From a virus, in IMG/VR virus record IMGVR_UViG_3300043773_000327, positions 1 to 39,215 of that record: a stretch of DNA of 39,215 nt. One strand, 5' to 3'. Positions 26,322 through 32,765 of the stretch are shown here, in pieces. The first letter of the stretch is position 1, and the number at the start of each line of letters is the position of its first letter. The notes under the pieces are model-generated. The model ran no database searches, was not told where the DNA came from, and saw nothing but the letters and a program-made list of their open reading frames with translations. Position numbers and translations under genes: made by a program.

Positions 26322-26480
26322 ATGTTTAACTTTTTTAAGAAGCATAATGAAGACCACAATGATGTATGGGATGTACTAACTGATGTGACATTCACGGTTG
26401 CACTATTGCAAGAAGAAGTAGAAGTGTTACGTCAAGAAGTAGATTACTTAGTGGCTGAACTAGAAGACCTAGATGATTAA
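26322..26480 (+). CDS. 52-aa acidic coiled-coil protein, first early gene
   Basis: Starts MFNFFKKHNEDHNDVWDVLT and continues as a heptad-like acidic helix (LLQEEVEVLRQEVDYLVAEL) to the end. Its ribosome site is the one that can pair with the upstream hairpin loop. The last eight bases overlap the next ATG (ATGATTAA). Being first in the early transcript it may be a host-takeover or leader protein. No family is recognised. Confidence 0.65.
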   Translation: MFNFFKKHNEDHNDVWDVLTDVTFTVALLQEEVEVLRQEVDYLVAELEDLDD

Positions 26481-26661
26481 ACTAGATTCATATGAGTTAC
26501 CAGAGCACATTAGTTATAGTGCTTTCACTACTTTTCTCACTTGTGGGTATCAGTATTACCTTGGCAGACTACTCCAAGTTCCAGAAGAACCATCAGTCTG
26601 GTCAGCAGGAGGACGGGCTTTCCACTTAGCAGCAGAAACGTGGGACATTGAGAATGGCTAA
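26473..26661 (+). CDS. RecB/Cas4-like nuclease, N-terminal piece
   Basis: 62 residues matching the start of PD-(D/E)XK nucleases of the RecB/Cas4 group: ISYSAFTTFLTCGYQYYLGR with Cys24, the first iron-sulphur ligand, and GGRAFH ending in His51, the motif I His. It stops there. The rest of the family (acidic residues, Lys, QxxxY and three more Cys) is encoded separately at 26961..27569, after an intervening gene. The TAA overlaps the next ATG by eight bases. It could complement the second piece in trans or be a remnant. Confidence 0.7.
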   Translation: MIKLDSYELPEHISYSAFTTFLTCGYQYYLGRLLQVPEEPSVWSAGGRAFHLAAETWDIENG

Positions 26662-26977
26662 AGACGACGTGACTATCAAGCGACTTAAGACAGCACCCAA
26701 GAAGAAGAAGGCTACTAAGAAGGTTCCACCAAAACCAGAGTTCATCAATGTTAATGCTATGCAGTATGGCTACAACGCGTGGGTCAACGATGCACTTCGT
26801 GCAACTACTTTGTATGGTCAGCCAATACCTGAGGACTTAGAAGAGCGTGCTAAGTTCTTTCAGGACAAGTATGAGTACGCTGAAAGAAACAATAGAAGTC
26901 TTAAGGAACAAGTAGAGTTACTTAAATCAATCATCAATGATGCTATGACAAGGAGTTGCAGTGGCAGTTGTGAATAG
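26654..26977 (+). CDS. Lys-rich/coiled-coil protein inserted between nuclease halves
   Basis: 107 residues from ATG 26654, which overlaps the preceding stop (ATGGCTAA). The N-terminal 25 residues are very basic (KRLKTAPKKKKATKKV), then comes an aromatic region (NAMQYGYNAWVNDALRATTL) and a charged coiled coil (KFFQDKYEYAERNNRSLKEQ). It ends in CSGSC. No LAGLIDADG, HNH or GIY-YIG motif is visible, so it does not look like a homing endonuclease. It separates the two parts of the nuclease. It could be a DNA-binding partner of it. Confidence 0.6.
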   Translation: MAKDDVTIKRLKTAPKKKKATKKVPPKPEFINVNAMQYGYNAWVNDALRATTLYGQPIPEDLEERAKFFQDKYEYAERNNRSLKEQVELLKSIINDAMTRSCSGSCE

Positions 26978-27569
26978 TTACTGGCACAATGCCTGGCTCA
27001 AGGAGATTGACGGGCTTGACTTTTCCAAGGCACGAGTAGCAGGGCGAGCAACTAAGGCTAACCCTAATCGTGAAGACGGAACCTGGTGGTATGAGCAGGG
27101 GTCTATATGGACTGACGCTTACATCACTTGGCGTAAGAACAATCCTGACTGGAAAATCTGGACCACCCCACAGGGTGCAAAGGCTATTGAGTTAGAACTC
27201 AACCCCATCATTGCTGGTGTACCAGTGAAGATGTTCATTGACAGAATCTTTGAGGTCAACGGTAAACTTGTTATCGTCGACTTGAAGACTTCTCGCACAC
27301 GTCCAACCTCTGACTTACAACTAGGCTTCTACAAGGTAGGAGTCGAGATGATGTTAGGAGTGGAAGTCAATCTAGGAAACTACTGGATGTCTCGTGAATC
27401 GGGGACAGGAGAGATGATTGACCTAAGTAGATATACCAAGGACACACTTGAATACTTTGTTGATGGCTTTGACAAAGCACGAAAGGCTGGTATATTTCTA
27501 CCGAACCTACAATCGTGTAGTTTCTGTGGACTCACAGAACACTGCCAATTTACGAAGAAGGATAAATAA
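26961..27569 (+). CDS. RecB/Cas4-like PD-(D/E)XK nuclease, catalytic piece
   Basis: 202 residues, GTG start five bases after AAGGAG. It carries FIDRIF (Asp94), IVDLKTS (Asp107, Lys109), QLGFY (Gln120-x3-Tyr124) and the C-terminal Cys cluster CSFCGLTEHC (Cys186, 189, 195). With Cys24 of the upstream piece these would make the usual four-Cys iron-sulphur site. Related phage exonucleases work in recombination and replication. The gene lacks the motif I His, which is in 26473..26661, so activity probably needs both pieces. It shares a one-base stop/start overlap with the next gene. Confidence 0.8.
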   Translation: MAVVNSYWHNAWLKEIDGLDFSKARVAGRATKANPNREDGTWWYEQGSIWTDAYITWRKNNPDWKIWTTPQGAKAIELELNPIIAGVPVKMFIDRIFEVNGKLVIVDLKTSRTRPTSDLQLGFYKVGVEMMLGVEVNLGNYWMSRESGTGEMIDLSRYTKDTLEYFVDGFDKARKAGIFLPNLQSCSFCGLTEHCQFTKKDK

Positions 27570-27964
27570 TGTCAGAAGAAAACTGGAAGTTACAGGTATC
27601 AGTTAAGTCTCCGAATGGTGACCTAATCAATATCCGTGCAACATCAGCAGATGAACTCAGCGTATTGCTAGAAGGTATCTCTGATTACTCAACACAGATT
27701 GCAGCCACATCAAAGATGATTGCTGGTGCATACAACGTAGCCCCTTTGGCGACCACTACTTCAACAGTAGACACTCCTCCTTGGGCTACCTCCGCTCCCG
27801 CCCCGCAAGCGGCTCCATCCGCTACGGGTCTGTCATCACCGACCTGCGTTCACGGCAATCGCAAGTTCCTATCGGGAGTCTCGAAGAAGAACGGCAAGCC
27901 TTACTCAATGTGGGTATGTCCACAACCTCAGGGGTCGGACCAATGCGCCCCAACGAACGGCTAA
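27569..27964 (+). CDS. zinc-ribbon protein, partner of the nuclease
   Basis: 131 residues. The N-terminal half (residues 1-60) is a compact alpha/beta region (LQVSVKSPNGDLINIRATSA), followed by a Thr/Pro/Ala linker (60-90). The C-terminal part has CVHGNRKF, then GKPYSMWVC, then QC, a four-ligand zinc ribbon common to small phage proteins near single-strand-binding and recombination genes. Translated by coupling to the nuclease. It could bind DNA. No specific family name is given. Confidence 0.6.
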   Translation: MSEENWKLQVSVKSPNGDLINIRATSADELSVLLEGISDYSTQIAATSKMIAGAYNVAPLATTTSTVDTPPWATSAPAPQAAPSATGLSSPTCVHGNRKFLSGVSKKNGKPYSMWVCPQPQGSDQCAPTNG

Positions 27965-27976
27965 TACAACAGCCGA

Positions 27977-28032
27977 TGCTATAATAAGAATTGGCGGAGG
28001 GGCAGTTATTCAGGGGAAGGTGACTGTCCCTC
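27977..28032 (+). promoter_or_regulatory. extended -10 promoter with leader hairpin before the helicase
   Basis: TGCTATAAT at 27977..27985 is an extended -10 (TGn plus perfect TATAAT); no good -35 is seen. Just downstream, GAGGGGCAGT (27997..28006) pairs with ACTGTCCCTC (28023..28032) over a 16-base loop. The hairpin would be at the very 5' end of the transcript. GACAGGAG ahead of the helicase ATG repeats the early ribosome site. Confidence 0.5.
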
Positions 28033-28056
28033 TTCCAACTTAAGACAGGAGAGTCT

Positions 28057-28842
28057 ATGAGAACGTTAATAAGAAGTGTTGGACGTTCCGACATTGGCGG
28101 TGAACCTTTACCCGCAGTATTCAAAACATTTAATGTCAACAAAATTGTTTGCCGACGCTCAGAAGTGTCGATGTTTGCAGGTGTTCCAGGTGTGGGAAAG
28201 TCCACTCTGGCACTGGCTTTAGCCCTTCGTATGAGGGTTCCAACTCTTTACATCTCAGCAGATACCAACTCGCACACTATGGCTATGCGCCTGGCATCAA
28301 TGATTAGCGGTAAGAATCAGACAGATGTTGAAGCGTTGATGGAACGAGATGTTGATTGGACTAAGGCTGTACTACAGAAGTCATCACACATTGTATGGTC
28401 ATTTGAATCCAGTCCGACTCTGTTAGATATCAACGAAGAGGTTGAAGCATTCGAGGAACTATGGGGCTGTCCACCTGAAGCAATCTTCATTGACAACTTG
28501 ATGGACATTGCAACAGATGGTGGTGAAGAGTTTGCATCTATGCGTGCAGTGATGAAGGAACTCAAGTACCTAGCACGTCTTACTAATGCAGCAATTGTTG
28601 TACTGCACCATACATCCGAAGCAGTGCCAGGAAATCCAACTCAGCCACGCTCTGCATTGCAGGGTAAGGTCGCGCAGATTCCTGCACTTATCTGTACACT
28701 AGGTGTAGTGGGAACCTCAATGGCTGTCTCACCTGTAAAGAACAGATACGGAAGGGCTGATGCTAACGCTAACCTAATGGCTTGGCTTGCTTTCAATCCT
28801 GAGTATATGTTTATGGACGATATCCCAGAGAATGGTGGATGA
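28057..28842 (+). CDS. DnaB-like RecA-fold helicase / ATPase
   Basis: 261 residues, a stand-alone RecA-fold ATPase. Walker A is GVPGVGKST (residues 42-50), Walker B AIFIDNL (142-148, Asp146) and VVLHHTSE (181-188) is the motif III-type strand, followed by SALQGKVAQIPA. It lacks the DnaB N-terminal collar, which is common in phage RepA/DnaB-type helicases. Upstream of the primase zinc and TOPRIM genes, it is most likely the replicative helicase. Its stop overlaps the next start (ATGA). Confidence 0.8.
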   Translation: MRTLIRSVGRSDIGGEPLPAVFKTFNVNKIVCRRSEVSMFAGVPGVGKSTLALALALRMRVPTLYISADTNSHTMAMRLASMISGKNQTDVEALMERDVDWTKAVLQKSSHIVWSFESSPTLLDINEEVEAFEELWGCPPEAIFIDNLMDIATDGGEEFASMRAVMKELKYLARLTNAAIVVLHHTSEAVPGNPTQPRSALQGKVAQIPALICTLGVVGTSMAVSPVKNRYGRADANANLMAWLAFNPEYMFMDDIPENGG

Positions 28843-29039
28843 TGATTAGAGAAGAAGAAGACGACACAACGCAGGAGATGCGTGCCTTTGTCTTGCTTGA
28901 ACTGAAGCGAGAGACTGCAGCATTGATTGAAAAGATTGAAGCAGCAAAGGTACCAGTCACTGATGAGTGGACGGACGGACTCAACGCTGGACTAGCGTGG
29001 GCAGTACGCATCCTCAACAAGGACAAGAGCGCATCCTAA
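28839..29039 (+). CDS. small acidic helical protein of the replication block
   Basis: 66 residues: MMIREEEDDTTQEMRAFVLL, then an ETAALIEKIEAAKV helix, then LNAGLAWAVRILNK. Overlaps the helicase stop by four bases and directly abuts the next start. It could be a helicase-loading or accessory peptide by position. No family is recognised. Confidence 0.55.
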   Translation: MMIREEEDDTTQEMRAFVLLELKRETAALIEKIEAAKVPVTDEWTDGLNAGLAWAVRILNKDKSAS

Positions 29040-29384
29040 TTGCCAAGTCAATCGCGTAAGCACAGAGGGTACCGAAGTCAAAAGGTATGGGCTAACTTCC
29101 TAGCGGAGAATGGTTTCCCTTTTGCTGAGTCAACAGGTGCTGGGCGTAGTGGTACTGATATCACTGGCACAATCGGTATTGACTGGGAAGTAAAGGCACG
29201 CACAGGATTTAATCCTGCTGCTGCTATTGCACAATTAAAAGACAGGGACAAGGGTGACCTTGGCATTGTAGTCTTAAGACTCAACGGACAGGGAGAGAAG
29301 TCAGTCGGTGACTGGGTTACTCTAATGAGAGGCGAAGACTTAGTGTGGTTGCTACGGGAAGCAGGGTATGGTGATAAAAATTGA
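29040..29384 (+). CDS. Holliday-junction-resolvase-like PD-(D/E)XK protein
   Basis: 114 residues, TTG start immediately after the previous TAA. The motif pattern is GAGRSGTDI (Asp40), then IDWEVKART (Glu50, Lys52), then a hydrophobic strand LGIVVLRLN. This is the order D-x9-E-x-K of small archaeal/phage resolvases and similar nucleases, without the extra domain of RecU. It would cut branched DNA during replication or packaging. The second half holds a helix probably used for dimers. It overlaps the primase gene by 17 bases. Confidence 0.68.
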   Translation: MPSQSRKHRGYRSQKVWANFLAENGFPFAESTGAGRSGTDITGTIGIDWEVKARTGFNPAAAIAQLKDRDKGDLGIVVLRLNGQGEKSVGDWVTLMRGEDLVWLLREAGYGDKN

Positions 29385-29748
29385 CAACGACTTGCCATCA
29401 ATCAAAGGAATCCTTGAGCACTACGGGGCATCCTTACGCAGTACTCACGGACAAGTCAATCTTAGGTGTCCCTTTCACGGTGACTCCCATCAGAGCGGAA
29501 CAGCCAACCTCGACAAGAATATTTTTATCTGCTTTGCTTGCGGAGTTCAAGGCAACAGCATCCAAATCGTCGCACAACAAGAGGGACTAAACTTTAATGA
29601 AGCAAAGCGTTTTGCAGAAGGAATTACTGGGGAAGTCAGTACTCAAGTACGCGGAAAGTATTCATCTGGCAGAAGATTACCTAGCAAGCAGAGGAATACC
29701 CCTGGAGGTAGCACGGTTGGCTCGATTAGGCGTAGTCGCGGAGCCTGA
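29368..29748 (+). CDS. primase zinc-binding domain protein (CHC2-type)
   Basis: 126 residues. Residues 30-70 are the DnaG-type zinc finger: RCPFHGDS (Cys34, His37), then FICFACGVQGN (Cys55, Cys58), followed by IVAQQEGLNFNEAKRF, the usual helix after the finger. The remainder is a basic tail (SSGRRLPSKQRN) that overlaps the TOPRIM gene in another frame for 152 bases. It recognises the template for primer synthesis. The separate catalytic gene follows. A +1 frameshift could fuse the two, or they work as two subunits. Confidence 0.78.
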   Translation: MVIKIDNDLPSIKGILEHYGASLRSTHGQVNLRCPFHGDSHQSGTANLDKNIFICFACGVQGNSIQIVAQQEGLNFNEAKRFAEGITGEVSTQVRGKYSSGRRLPSKQRNTPGGSTVGSIRRSRGA

Positions 29749-30217
29749 TACTGGTCACGAACAATACGCTGGACGCTTATCAATCCCTTACATCACCAAG
29801 ACTGGTGTAGTTGACTTAAGATTTAGAAGTCTCAACCCTGCAGTTGAACCTAAGTATATGGGTATGACTGGGGCAGAGACTCGTATGTATAACGTGCTTG
29901 ATGTACAACGTGCAGGTGATTGGATTGGAGTGTGCGAAGGTGAACTGGATACTCTTACTATGTCTAGGTGTGTTGGGTTTCCTTGTGTTGGTGTACCTGG
30001 TGCGAACTCGTGGAAGAAACACTACACCAGATTACTCGCAGACTTTGAGCGCGTATTCGTATTTGCTGATGGCGATGCTCCAGGACGAGAGTTCGCCAAC
30101 TCACTTGCAAGGGAACTACCAGTTACCGTTGTATCCTTTGGGGAGGGCGAAGATGTCAACTCTGCCTTCGTGTCACAGGGCAGAGAATTCATTCTCGAAA
30201 AGATTGGCATTAAGTGA
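29597..30217 (+). CDS. primase TOPRIM catalytic protein
   Basis: 206 residues starting ATG inside the zinc-domain gene. An LAEDYLASRGIPLEVARLAR helix is followed by LSIPY and RFRSLNP, then VCEGELDTL (Glu114) and FVFADGDAPGRE (Asp158, Asp160), the TOPRIM acidic set. It synthesises RNA primers for the helicase-primase complex. It should pair with the zinc protein just upstream. Its TGA overlaps the next GTG (GTGA). Start choice: ATG 29597 is the first start in this frame. Confidence 0.8.
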   Translation: MKQSVLQKELLGKSVLKYAESIHLAEDYLASRGIPLEVARLARLGVVAEPDTGHEQYAGRLSIPYITKTGVVDLRFRSLNPAVEPKYMGMTGAETRMYNVLDVQRAGDWIGVCEGELDTLTMSRCVGFPCVGVPGANSWKKHYTRLLADFERVFVFADGDAPGREFANSLARELPVTVVSFGEGEDVNSAFVSQGREFILEKIGIK

Positions 30218-30585
30218 GCGACGAGACTGAACCACCGCACAACTATTGCCACGAATGTCGTATTACATTTGAAGATTCGTTTGAACTAGTGGACCATTAC
30301 CTTGAAGATGATGAAGAGTTCGACCCGTACTACATCCTGCCCAATGGATTCAAACTTATGTTAGGCTCACTGCTACGGTTTATGTTTGACCACGCTGATG
30401 AACCAGACCAGATAAGACTTATAACACAGTCTACTTATGTTACACTATTTGCTAGTGAGAATGGTTACGACCTAGTAGACGAACTGGTTGAGGATATGGT
30501 AGTAAAGTCAGCGTTGCAAGACTTTGACCAGTCCTTAATCAAACTACTAGAAGAGGAAACCAATGACGACGAAGGCGGAGCGTGA
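30214..30585 (+). CDS. acidic protein with single Cys-pair/His motif
   Basis: 123 residues, GTG start overlapping the primase stop. The N-terminus YCHECRITFEDSFELVDHYL has a Cys-x2-Cys and a His 13 residues later, like half of a C2H2 finger. The rest is highly acidic and helical (VDELVEDMVVKSA, EEETNDDEGGA). It resembles DNA-mimic or replication accessory proteins only in composition. No family is recognised. Confidence 0.55.
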   Translation: MSDETEPPHNYCHECRITFEDSFELVDHYLEDDEEFDPYYILPNGFKLMLGSLLRFMFDHADEPDQIRLITQSTYVTLFASENGYDLVDELVEDMVVKSALQDFDQSLIKLLEEETNDDEGGA

Positions 30586-30730
30586 GGAAATATGGCAGAT
30601 TATAAATCATCTGACGAATCAAGGACTGAAGGTATCGTCATACGACAAGGACGGTTCGTTCCTGATGGTAAGTCTCAAGATTCCTCTGCTGCACGCGCAG
30701 TCCACCTCGAAGTCCATCTGGGACAACTAA
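30563..30730 (+). CDS. 55-aa overlapping reading frame, possible gene
   Basis: ATG at 30563 follows AGAGGAAA. The product begins MTTKAEREEIWQIINHLTNQ, continues GLKVSSYDKDGSF, and reads like a folded small protein (a helix, then a beta-hairpin). It overlaps 30214..30585 by 23 bases and shares 139 bases with 30592..30978 in a different frame. Only one of the two long overlaps may be real. Listed as possible. Confidence 0.3.
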   Translation: MTTKAEREEIWQIINHLTNQGLKVSSYDKDGSFLMVSLKIPLLHAQSTSKSIWDN

Positions 30731-30978
30731 CCAAAGAACTTAACGACTTGCTACTGAGCAAGCATAAAGATTACGGTCCGAAGAATATCTCTCAGGCACC
30801 AGGCGGTGCAATCAATGGGCTACGTGTACGTATGCACGACAAGTTAGCACGCATCAACAACTTAGTTGATAGTGGTGCAACACCTGAGCACGAGTCACTC
30901 GAAGACTCATTCAAGGATATGGCTAACTACGCAATCATTGGGTTGCTAGTACTACGCAATCGTTGGGACAATGAGTGA
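30592..30978 (+). CDS. DUF1599 / nucleotide-modification-associated-like protein
   Basis: 128 residues. The C-terminal two thirds match, by recollection, the DUF1599 (Nmad1-type) pattern: LLSKHKDYGPKNISQAPGGA, then RVRMHDKLARINNLV and a final SFKDMANYAIIGLLVLRNRW. This all-helical family is found in phages and is linked by others to nucleotide modification; the biochemical role here is not known. The N-terminal 45 residues are variable and partly overlapped by 30563..30730. GAGGAAAT precedes the ATG. Its stop overlaps the next GTG. Confidence 0.65.
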   Translation: MADYKSSDESRTEGIVIRQGRFVPDGKSQDSSAARAVHLEVHLGQLTKELNDLLLSKHKDYGPKNISQAPGGAINGLRVRMHDKLARINNLVDSGATPEHESLEDSFKDMANYAIIGLLVLRNRWDNE

Positions 30979-31361
30979 GAGAAAAGGAACTCTTTGAGTG
31001 GTTGAGACAGACGTACCTGCCTGACCTCATACACTCACCTCAAGAGTACGACGGGTTTGATTGCACGACTGACCGATACAAAATGTTTATCGAACTCAAG
31101 TCACGCAAGACACACTACCCTGACCTACTGATTGAGAAGATGAAGTATGACTTCTTGATTGAGGAAGCACACTTGCTTGGCTTCACACCTTGGTACATCA
31201 ACTCAACTCCTCTTGGTGTGTGGGCTTTCCCTCTACATATGATGATGCCTATTGAGTGGAATGAGAAGTGGTTGCCTAGCACTACTGAGTTTGCAAACAA
31301 GAACAACAAGATGAAACTGGTTGGCTTCCTCCATTTAGATAACGGAGTAAAGATTAAGTGA
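30975..31361 (+). CDS. PD-(D/E)XK-like nuclease, putative
   Basis: 128 residues, GTG start in a GTGA overlap. YDGFDC (Asp26, Asp29) followed by MFIELKSRK (Glu40, Lys42) gives the acidic-x-Lys core of restriction-type nucleases; a helix IEKMKYDFLIEEA and a strand with NSTPLGVWAF follow. It is the third small nuclease of this fold in the block. It could be a recombination or host-DNA-degrading nuclease. The core is visible; specificity is unknown. Confidence 0.58.
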   Translation: MREKELFEWLRQTYLPDLIHSPQEYDGFDCTTDRYKMFIELKSRKTHYPDLLIEKMKYDFLIEEAHLLGFTPWYINSTPLGVWAFPLHMMMPIEWNEKWLPSTTEFANKNNKMKLVGFLHLDNGVKIK

Positions 31362-32017
31362 CACTAGAGTGGGCACGCATTGAACCTTGGCAGTATGTTG
31401 TAGATGCCGTTGCTTCTGAATACCACCGCAAGTTTAGTGACATAGAGTTAGAAGATATCCGTCAGTCTTTGTACCAGTGGTTCCTCGAACATCCAAATAA
31501 GTTGGATACTTGGGAAGCCATTGGTGTTAAGGATGCAAAGAACTTAATCTATCGTAGCCTACGCAACCAAGCATTAGATTATTGTCAGCATTGGAAGGCT
31601 AAGTCTGGTGGCTATGAGACTAGCGACTTGTTCTACTATGAAGCAGATATGGTTGAAGCATTACTCACACCAGTACTTCGCGGGGAGTGGGGTCAGATTA
31701 ACAAGATGGATTTAGGTCGCCCTGGTAAACCATCAGCACCAAATGAGGGTGGCAATATGATGGCTATGATGATTGAGATTGACTTCGCATACTGGAAACT
31801 AACCAAGGACGATAGGAAAGTATTGTTCCTCCGACACGCAGAGGCTATGGATTTCCCTGACATAGCGAAGGAACTCGAACTTGGTTCAGAAGATGCTGCT
31901 CGTATGAGACACAAGCGTGGCATCCGTAAACTCATCAACAAGATTGGTGGCTTCAAGCCTTACCGTGATGAGGATTTAGAACAGGTAGTTAATCAGGAAC
32001 ATAGTCCCGTAGAATAA
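31358..32017 (+). CDS. sigma-70-like transcription factor
   Basis: 219 residues, GTG start overlapping the previous stop. An N-terminal helical part (IELEDIRQSLYQWFLEH, then NLIYRSLRNQALDYC) resembles sigma region 2. After a linker rich in Gly/Pro (~110-140), the C-terminal part (residues ~148-200, KLTKDDRKVLFLRHAEAMDF followed by PDIAKELELGSEDAARMRH) is a sigma region 4 helix-turn-helix. It ends the early transcript, so it may direct host RNA polymerase to late or minus-strand promoters. Alternatively it is an HTH regulator. Its last 42 bases overlap a convergent gene. Confidence 0.68.
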   Translation: MTLEWARIEPWQYVVDAVASEYHRKFSDIELEDIRQSLYQWFLEHPNKLDTWEAIGVKDAKNLIYRSLRNQALDYCQHWKAKSGGYETSDLFYYEADMVEALLTPVLRGEWGQINKMDLGRPGKPSAPNEGGNMMAMMIEIDFAYWKLTKDDRKVLFLRHAEAMDFPDIAKELELGSEDAARMRHKRGIRKLINKIGGFKPYRDEDLEQVVNQEHSPVE

Positions 32018-32083
32018 CCCTGCGTAGGCTGCAAGAATTGCAAACGGTACAAGGAACGGCAGTATCAATAACATCTTACGCAT
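31976..32083 (-). CDS. 35-aa single-membrane-span peptide
   Basis: ATG at 32083 overlaps the stop of the upstream gene by eight bases (ATGCGTAA). Product MRKMLLILPFLVPFAILAAY plus GLFYGTMFLINYLF is hydrophobic nearly throughout. It is the last gene of the minus-strand block and is antisense to the sigma-like gene for 42 bases. Coupling and hydrophobic composition support it. A small host-membrane-targeting protein is a possibility. Confidence 0.55.
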   Translation of the reverse strand: MRKMLLILPFLVPFAILAAYAGLFYGTMFLINYLF

Positions 32084-32279
32084 TAGCCTTACTCCTTTGC
32101 ATTAGTTCTTCTCTTGTCATCAATGGCTTAGATGTCAGGTGCCAAGAGTTGCACTGGCTACATTTGTAGCAACGCACTGGCAAGGGCTTGCCTCTCCACG
32201 TTGCGTGACCTGACCAAGCCTTACTAATCATAGCCTTAGCGTGTGCTTCGGTTGGGAACTTATGCTTACTGCACTTCAT
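32076..32279 (-). CDS. 67-aa zinc-ribbon protein
   Basis: MKCSKHKFPT at the start and RCYKCSQCNSWHLTS near residue 45 give Cys, His and Cys-x2-Cys ligands for one zinc. The WHLTS ending recurs in small phage zinc proteins. Basic overall. The start overlaps the upstream stop by 14 bases. A nucleic-acid or protein adaptor is likely. Confidence 0.62.
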   Translation of the reverse strand: MKCSKHKFPTEAHAKAMISKAWSGHATWRGKPLPVRCYKCSQCNSWHLTSKPLMTREELMQRSKANA

Positions 32280-32424
32280 CTTGGGTACTTTCTGCTGGGT
32301 CTACATACATAGACTCTGAATAGTTGTCATAGAACTCTTCAATCTCTTTGCCACTAGCAAACTGAAGAGTGTTGTTCTTTGGTTCACAAGCGGAGCATCC
32401 GCCCTTCTCACATACCTTGCACAT
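32266..32424 (-). CDS. 52-aa Cys-rich small protein
   Basis: From ATG 32424, preceded by AACGAAAGGCA; the longer upstream frame is not used because this leader sequence recurs before other minus-strand genes. The product begins MCKVCEKGGCSACEPKNN, two Cys-x2-Cys pairs ideal for one zinc, then an acidic tail (FYDNYSESMYVDPAEST). Role unknown. Confidence 0.6.
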   Translation of the reverse strand: MCKVCEKGGCSACEPKNNTLQFASGKEIEEFYDNYSESMYVDPAESTQDEVQ

Positions 32425-32590
32425 CTTTATGCCTTTCGTTAATAAACTTTTGTATATCTTCTTTTCCGTATCCAAAGAATAGGTTTAAGTTCATACATTC
32501 AATCACCCAATCTGCTTCTGCGTGCTTAGCCTTAATAAATAACTTAACCATTCTGTTAATCGCTAACTCTTTCGCTTCTTCTACATTCAC
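32408..32590 (-). CDS. 60-aa helical small protein
   Basis: A GTG at 32590 is chosen because GGAGG ends five bases before it, and it lies one base after the stop of the FmdB-like gene. Product: helix VEEAKELAINRMVKLFIKAK, then HAEADWVIECMNLNLFFGYG and a charged tail. Longer Met starts exist but would run far into the preceding gene. No family is recognised. Confidence 0.55.
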   Translation of the reverse strand: MNVEEAKELAINRMVKLFIKAKHAEADWVIECMNLNLFFGYGKEDIQKFINERHKDVQGM

Positions 32591-32591
32591 T

Positions 32592-32765
32592 TCATCCTCC
32601 TGTTGAATAGAACCCGCTACCATTGAAGCGGATGCTTGGTGTGTTATAGATTCTAGTACTGACGTGACCACAAATACAAGTGACCTCATCATCACGTTCT
32701 TCTACACTGCGAGTAATCTCTTGGTGCGACATACATTTGTTGCAACGATACTCATAAGTTGGCAT
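32592..32765 (-). CDS. FmdB-type zinc-ribbon protein
   Basis: 57 residues from ATG 32765 (TAATG overlap with the upstream stop). MPTYEYRCNKCMSHQE, with Cys-x2-Cys at the start and CICG near residue 30, is the FmdB-family ribbon found across bacteria and phages. The tail RFNGSGFYSTGG is typical of the family. It probably binds zinc and nucleic acid or protein. FmdB members were named as putative regulators; the role here is unknown. Confidence 0.75.
   Translation of the reverse strand: MPTYEYRCNKCMSHQEITRSVEERDDEVTCICGHVSTRIYNTPSIRFNGSGFYSTGG

Noticed and set aside
26654-26977. Homing endonuclease inserted in the nuclease gene
   Set aside because: No HNH, GIY-YIG, LAGLIDADG or other nuclease motif; the sequence is Lys-rich followed by coiled coil.
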